From NCBI GenBank assembly GCA_002633005.1, contig NMRA01000686.1, forward strand, positions 5,845 through 69,844: a stretch of 64,000 nt of DNA, in the 5' to 3' direction. This stretch comes from Phoronis australis. Taxonomy: Eukaryota > Phoronida > Phoronidae. Under the pieces are notes generated by a model. It did no database searches. It was not told where the DNA came from and saw only the letters and a list, made by a program, of their open reading frames with translations. Position numbers and translations under genes: made by a program. Of this stretch, positions 58,438 through 64,000 are shown piece after piece; positions within the stretch are counted from its first letter, which is position 1; each line of letters begins with the position of its first letter.

Positions 58438-60333
58438 GTGAGAAAAAAATCGTTAGGAGAGCGTTCACTGGGGTTAGTGCTGTGTATTTTGAGGTGATCA
58501 CATAAATCCTTGCTTTTAATATGTTGGTGTTTATGGGGTGAGTACCCGAACCTACTGTAGCAAGCACTATGTTTGCCTCAGAATGTATTGTTGCGAGGTT
58601 GAAATGTTGTATCAGCTTTCAAGATTCCCCGTTTCAATTGTATGAACTAAATTTCTCGTCTCAGCTGTATAGCAACGCCGCTTTTTTCAAAAACTCGTTA
58701 GTGACTAATTAAAGAATTCCAATAGTCATTTCCAAGAATCAAAAATTCAGAGCTTCCCCCCCTCTGTTGTTTCTTCATGTACATCTGTGTCGAGTACATG
58801 TAAAAGGGTTATATGTAAGCTTAGCTTTCAATTTAACCAATGCTTGCAATGCTTGAATATACAATATGTGTTAAATGGAAAATTCCGCAAAATCACGGAA
58901 CTATGAGATGCAGTTTGGATGTTGTCACATTATCCACAATTGAAAACACAACTTCAGATTACAACGTTTGTTTTACTAATTTCCCTGCAGTTTTGTTTTA
59001 ATTCAGTGACGAAACCCACACCTTTTACGATTTTTACCGAACTTTTGTGGCATTTTTTTCAAGAAATTTGTGTGCCATACAATTCAAACTTCATGGTGGC
59101 TGCTGCGTGTGAATGTCAAAATTTTCCTACAACGTTATTACAAAATTAGGGGACATAGATTCTTAAAATTGCAATGCCGAGAAATGCAAGTATCATCAAT
59201 GAGAAGTATACGGGACCATCGAAACCATAATATGAAAAAAATCTGCATATATATTGTGTGCATTGTGATGCGCATGCGCAAAGGTGTGTGCATTGTGCAT
59301 TGATGCATTATTAGGAAGACATTACCAGGAACGGTCAAATGCCAGTTCAACAGTGTTGTTTATTTTCCTAGAATAATTGCAGAGCAAGTTCTGAATGGAC
59401 GAAGTAAGACCTTACTTTTTAAGCAGATGTGACCAAAATATTTGTTCTGCTACAAACACTCACTGTGATCTCAGAGTGTCTTAACGGACTTTCATGAAAT
59501 TTCGAACACATGCAGCTGAAGTACACGTATCTGTAATAAGAGCAGCCAGTTCGGAGACACAGCCCTTTCCAACTAACCTCACTAGATGCAGATTTGCCTC
59601 CCCGTGTGGCCAAAGAACAATAGACTACGTGTAAATGTATATGTATCAATGGCGTGGCAGTTATGACGTCAGTGACATGCATCGCTGATTTCCCACTGTA
59701 CTTGAAATTCCATTTACATTTAAAATTCGTGTTTAAAAATTGTTTTCAAGCCTTCACTTATGCTTGATTTCCTTACTGAATCCGTCATCAACTGACCACA
59801 GAGATTTTACAAAATGTTTGTTATTTTAGAATATAATACACTTGCAAAAAAACAGCAACTTGTTATTTCTGGCAAAAAAGCAACTTGGCAATTAAACCAT
59901 TTACACCGTGATAATAAATGTTTGAATTCGGTTACCAACAATTCTTTTAGGACATTTTAATTATTCATTTCTTCGTCAGCAGAAGTACTTTTTAATCAAA
60001 AAAGCAAACGTAAAATTAAACTCTTGAATTTTTTTTTGTGACGACATCATTCTATCTGATCTCCACCCCCGTGTTGATCTACACCAGTCGCGTGCCGTAG
60101 AAGTCTCGAAAACTGCCGTGCGACTGAGTATTGTGAAAAGATGTGGGGAGAATGCAAAAATAAGCGGACAGACAACTTTTCAGTGTTTGTTTTTCAAAGT
60201 ACACGTACCTTTAGTTCAAGCAAAAATGAGACAGGTTCTTTGTCTGACACGGGTATGGCAGCGCACGGTGGAGCATATGATCAGTTCAGTGACCACGTGG
60301 TGCCCAATCTATCTTGGAGGATCATGCTTCAAT
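58438..60333. other. Intron sequence, nothing recognised
   Basis: No repeat or coding segment was supported. A short alternating GCATGCGC/TGTGCATTG tract lies near 59268-59305. Confidence 0.3.
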
Positions 60334-60603
60334 TCACAGCCGAAGCGGAGATTTGATGAAGGTTTCTCCAGTGTCTAAGTCCATATGGTGGAGAACGTAG
60401 TTGCCAGACACATTGCTGAGTGTACAGTAGGCCTCAGCATCAAAGTATGACTGAGATAATGAGAGGCTGAAATAAGTTTCCATCAGCCTATTCCTGTTCA
60501 AAATTTTGTGGGAATGCCTGCTATACTCATATTCCTCAATGTCCAATAGAATAAAATGGGATGTAGTCACAAGCCCAGCTGGCACCAAGGGTGGAGTCGG
60601 ACA
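60334..60603 (-). other. Candidate minus-strand terminal exon, unidentified
   Basis: On the minus strand an acceptor (TTTTCGTCCAG) precedes 60603. A 90-codon frame reads CPTPPLVPAGLVTTSHFILL, then DIEEYEYSRHSHKILNRNRL and ends ETFIKSPLRL at a TGA. The protein-like composition favours coding over the opposite strand. Upstream on the same strand, near 60690, there is a good donor (ATCTG|GTAAGA) that would give a roughly 85 bp intron and a phase-0 join, but the upstream exon is not convincing. No family is recognised. Confidence 0.3.
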
Positions 60604-60789
60604 CTGGACGAAAATAAGCGACGATTCACATTATACAGGGCTTTCAGAAATTCAGAACATACAAGACAGAAACGTTTATCTCTTACCAGATATATACCCA
60701 GAAGATAGTTCCGTACGAACGCATTCGGCACTCGAGAATATGAACTCCGTGCCCGCTATTTGCAGCCAAGGTCTTTGGCAGTCAGGGTA

Positions 60790-62180
60790 AAAATATTGGT
60801 TAGATATACAGTGATTCAATGAAAGGATTTTTAAATCCTTAAAATTACTATTTTGCAGTATGAACTCTCTACAAAATGGATAGGCTCCAACTCGGCTCCA
60901 CTCGCCAAAGACGCGGGTGCAGGAGGGTTGCTTTCGTACGGCGCGCCCTCAAACACACAAAGTCTGCCCATATGGCGAGGTCTAACTCATTACTCGTTTC
61001 AGTTATGACTTTAGTGTCGTATTTATCCCATTTCCATAGACCCTATTCACGCGGCGGCCATTAAGATCCAAAGCGAGGCACACTGCGATAAACAAAGCGA
61101 AAGTAGACATTGCGTGAGTTAAATAGCCGGTCTTTCGAGTTCAACCTGGATATTAAATTTTAATGATGTGTCGACAATTAACCACAGAGACGTAGAAAAT
61201 TACATTAGAGAACAAGTTAAGGCGCCAAAGAGTTGTCTGACGAAAGGTTTTAATTTTTTTGGAAAACTAGGTTCGAAACATGAAAAGTAAATATGACCAA
61301 ATTGCAGCGATCGTAGTGTTACGGATTAGGTATTATGCTGAATGCAGGGTTACGTTTTTTCTTGTAAATTGTTGATCAAAATACTTTCTACGCGGACCAG
61401 GTCATCTGCTCGTATTGTTGACGAGTTGAAGACATTCTACAGTGGTGTCTGTCATGTGCAATTAGTCACATCTGGTTTAATTTGTTGATCAAGAATATTA
61501 ACATCAAGCATAGCCTGATCCTATGCACTCACTGGGACTAACAGTTGATTTGTCATTGGTCTGAGAGAATAATTGATGTTATTAAATATATTTTTATTAA
61601 AATAAAAAAACCGGCTCGTAATTGAAAATAAAAATTATTTGACCATCAATGCTTTCTTGGTTGTAATAATTCTTACGTCTATTTCATGTGTTAGATTTCA
61701 AATATCAATCTGAATTTGAATTTTAAAATTAAAACACCTAATTCGTTTGTCCAAAACATAACATCGTTTTAGAACTCAATTTCAGTTAACTGGACAATGC
61801 AATCATAGTTATCATGTTTCTGCAGAAGCCTCTTTCATCCGAGGGGAACGGTGCCAGTGCCTACTGAGAGGCGATTTTTCCGCCGAGTGAGGGCGGGAAC
61901 AATCTACCTCCCGCTCACCATCAATAGCACCCCCTGCTCTCATAGGCTCTTCCTCAATTTAAAGTAGCCTTTTTTGCTCTTAAAATTGTCACCTGTGTGG
62001 TTACAGGTGATGTGAACTCAGAGAGATTTTTCACTAGGGGAATTTTTATGCCTCGTGGGGGGAATTTCGCGTGATATTTCAATATGTTTGAGAGGGGAAT
62101 ATGGCCGATATTGGGCCCCAAATTAGAGAGATTTAGGGCCCAGTCCTTTTTGGAAAGAAAAATTATAATGTTTCAACCTG
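60790..62180. other. Intron sequence, nothing firm recognised
   Basis: A + strand frame at 60876-61064 is Arg/Ser-rich and unsupported. The segment GTGAATAGGGTCTAT recurs in inverted form near 61037-61053 and directly near 62789, indicating a small dispersed repeat. Confidence 0.3.
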
Positions 62181-62182
62181 TA

Positions 62183-62345
62183 ATAGGGGCGGATCCAGGT
62201 TTTTTAGTTGGGGGGGGGCAGGGCACAGGAATAAGCAGCATTTTGGCAGATGCGCGCGCCCAGCCTAAACTCTGCGGATGCAGGGGTCTTGAATTCTTGT
62301 GTCAGCGGACCTGTTGACGAAAAAACGGTAAACTTGGTTCATTCA
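62183..62345 (+). repeat. hAT-like terminal sequence
   Basis: TAGGGGCGGATCCAGG followed by a G-run resembles the CAGGGGCGGATCCAG termini common in animal hAT elements (from memory). Inverted matches (GATCCGCCCCTG) end segments near 20592 and 35440. No hAT transposase is present, so these would be internally deleted copies. Confidence 0.35.
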
Positions 62346-63087
62346 GCGCCTATGCGTTGTTTATTCACCCCCAAGACCCGCCCTGGTTGCGCACGTGAGC
62401 TAGTCAGCAATTTGGACCCGAACTCAAAAATGGGATCTGATTCAATTTTAGGACCCCCCCCCCTAATCCGTTGTCATGAAAACACAGCCTGGCTGGCCCA
62501 TTCTCCGGTCGTTAATATGATGCTTAACAACTGACCGACATGCGACAAAATATGATCTAACTTTTCGAAAACATTTATAAATTTTACACGGACATATTTT
62601 GCTTCCTCGTGGCAACGACCCAACGCCTCCGAATCTCAACGGCTTTAAAGATTGTGAAGCAGACAGTTGCGTGTCCGTATTTTTTCTAGCCGTCGCGGAA
62701 CAACACGGTCTGAAACACAAAACTATGCCGATAAGCTAACTGAGCTATCGTAGCGAGCTTCGTTTTGGAATGCGCCTCCTGTAGGCGTGAATAGGGTCTA
62801 TAGCTGTCTTTAAAATACTCGCTTACCTTGCCCTCTAAGTCTTCGTAACTAACAAAGTCAATACTCTCCGCCCGTGTGTAAATGTACTGTTATCTGATAG
62901 CATATTAAAGCTCCCTGCATGACCTTTTAGAACCTAAATTGGACTTTTAATTGCTAGAGTGCCTCCATTTGGAAGCTCTTGTGCACCAGCGGAAAATCTA
63001 AAGTAGGTGAAATTATGATAGAAAACAAGGGGCAGTAGGTGACGGGAAGAAAATTGCCTGACCCGTTGAATTTAAATAGCATCCTTC

Positions 63088-63596
63088 TGTCACGGTTTCT
63101 CATGTGTGTGGGTGGGCGCAGGTTGTTACAGACCAGGCCAGTGATAATAGCTTTCGGTGCGAAGATAGACTGAAGACTAGTGCAAGTTAATCTTTTAGCT
63201 GGCACTCAATTGACTCTCGCTATAACTGCTGAATCTCTTCACTGCAACTCTTTAACTGCTCAACTCCTTTTTCTGATTAACTTCTAATTAACTGTCTCTC
63301 AGGCCTGTGGCTGTGTAATTATAGATTAATGCATTGTTTTAGAACTGTTAATCAATTCAAGCACATGCCAGAACTTTTCGAAGTCTACCTAATTATTCTA
63401 CAAACATGTACTAGTCTCTAGAATATTCCAGACTGAATTAATCACTGTCATGCTAGAGTTTTCTACAAAGTTCCACCCTATACTGTAGTAAACAAATTAC
63501 ATCATCACTGTGCTTAACTCAGGGGTCATAACAATCAAACAGAACAACAAAACAAACAATACAACTAAAAACATTTTCATTCTATATTCTGGAAGC
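63088..63596 (+). repeat. Dispersed LTR-like repeat, copy 3
   Basis: TGTCACGG, GGGTGGGCGCAGG, GATAATAGCTTTCGGTGCGA, then CTAGAATATTCCAGACT and GGGGTCATAACAATCAAA, in the same order as copy 1 and again continuing into an A-rich tail. It is shorter than copy 1 by about 200 bp in the central part. Confidence 0.5.
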
Positions 63597-63691
63597 TTCA
63601 GTTGTCCATTTTAAAAAAGTTGTCCATATTTGAAGGAAATATTTAAAATATCTATATAAAAATTCCACGTTTGTTTTGTTCTTTGTTTCAG

Positions 63692-63956
63692 TGGTTCCTA
63701 CTATTATTTTGACTATATCCCTGGTATTCTTCCAATCCTTCGATGGAAGGTATTTGACAATTTCACTCGTGCCGTGGCGCAACTGGTGAGGAGAGAAGAA
63801 GGTGAATTCATATCCATGTTAGAGAACATCGATGAAATGAAAAAAGGTGACGTCATTTTAATCCTCCAGTACATAAGCATCTTCTGTTCATGGAGAACTA
63901 AGTCGACCATAAAAATCTCTCACGTTGGAAGTGCAGAACAATACATGCTGTTATGA
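63692..63956 (+). CDS. Exon I of the large uncharacterised + strand gene (last exon in window)
   Basis: Acceptor TTCTTTGTTTCAG precedes 63692. The first base completes the codon begun in exon H (phase 2), giving Arg. The frame reads GSYYYFDYIPGILPILRWKV, then FDNFTRAVAQLVRREEGEFI and LENIDEMKK. It stays open to a TGA at 63954-63956. A donor-like AAAAAG|GTGACG at about 63846 would instead end the exon after MKK in phase 1. I cannot decide between a terminal exon of 265 bp and an internal one of about 155 bp. Confidence 0.6.
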
Positions 63957-64000
63957 TGGTCCACAAAAATAATGTTTTGCGCATCTGCTAAGGAGAACGC

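Noticed and set aside
60506-60790. 94-codon + strand frame
   Set aside because: The only acceptor-like site is weak and the end lacks a consensus donor. The opposite strand looks more protein-like, though neither is proven.

Overview
This window is nuclear DNA from an animal, most likely a marine invertebrate. The evidence is short coding exons bounded by GT/AG splice signals, kilobase-sized introns, a THAP-type DNA transposon, a LINE fragment and many AT-rich interspersed repeats. The phylum cannot be fixed from sequence alone. Nothing is bacterial: there are no operons and no ribosome-binding sites.

The backbone appears to be one large gene on the + strand. Nine exons (A 11717-11847, B 13229-13414, C 22282-22514, D 30310-30482, E about 30728-30891, F 45653-45844, G 46399-46471, H 58248-58437, I 63692-) each have a good acceptor, and A to H have a clear donor. 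Every junction agrees in reading phase (A 1/0, B 0/0, C 0/2, D 2/1, E 1/0, F 0/0, G 0/1, H 1/2, I 2). The roughly 500 residues are soluble-looking, helix-rich and match no family I recognise. The first exon in view starts in mid-codon, so the 5' end lies outside the window. The 3' end is either the TGA at 63954-63956 or beyond.

The introns hold almost everything else. From left to right they and the flanks contain: a decayed minus-strand orphan-domain gene (1016-4661) split by a 1.8 kb foldback-like element; a head-to-tail array of repeat families A and B with palindromic hairpin minisatellites (5.46-10.75 kb); a long-TIR element that fills the A-B intron; an LTR-like repeat; a transposon end rich in GGTCGGC; a 5 x 76 bp tandem array; a TIR-bounded decayed element with a PIN/XPG-like ORF (23.4-27.5 kb); a LINE reverse-transcriptase relic; and a second PIN/XPG-like element (36.9-42.1 kb) with a MITE inside it.

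Families A and B then reappear in inverted orientation (47.0-56.85 kb). One family-A unit there carries two nested insertions: a 3.4 kb TA-flanked element and a 1.94 kb Kolobok-type transposon. The Kolobok has 158 bp TIRs, TTAA target duplications, a minus-strand THAP transposase and a convergent + strand ORF with a P2X7-ballast-like Cys motif.

The scaffold contains four single-N joins. Two are flanked by unmerged duplicated contig ends (1760, 44144). The join at 57591 sits in a larger duplication that includes a truncated copy of exon H. These are best read as assembly or haplotype artefacts.
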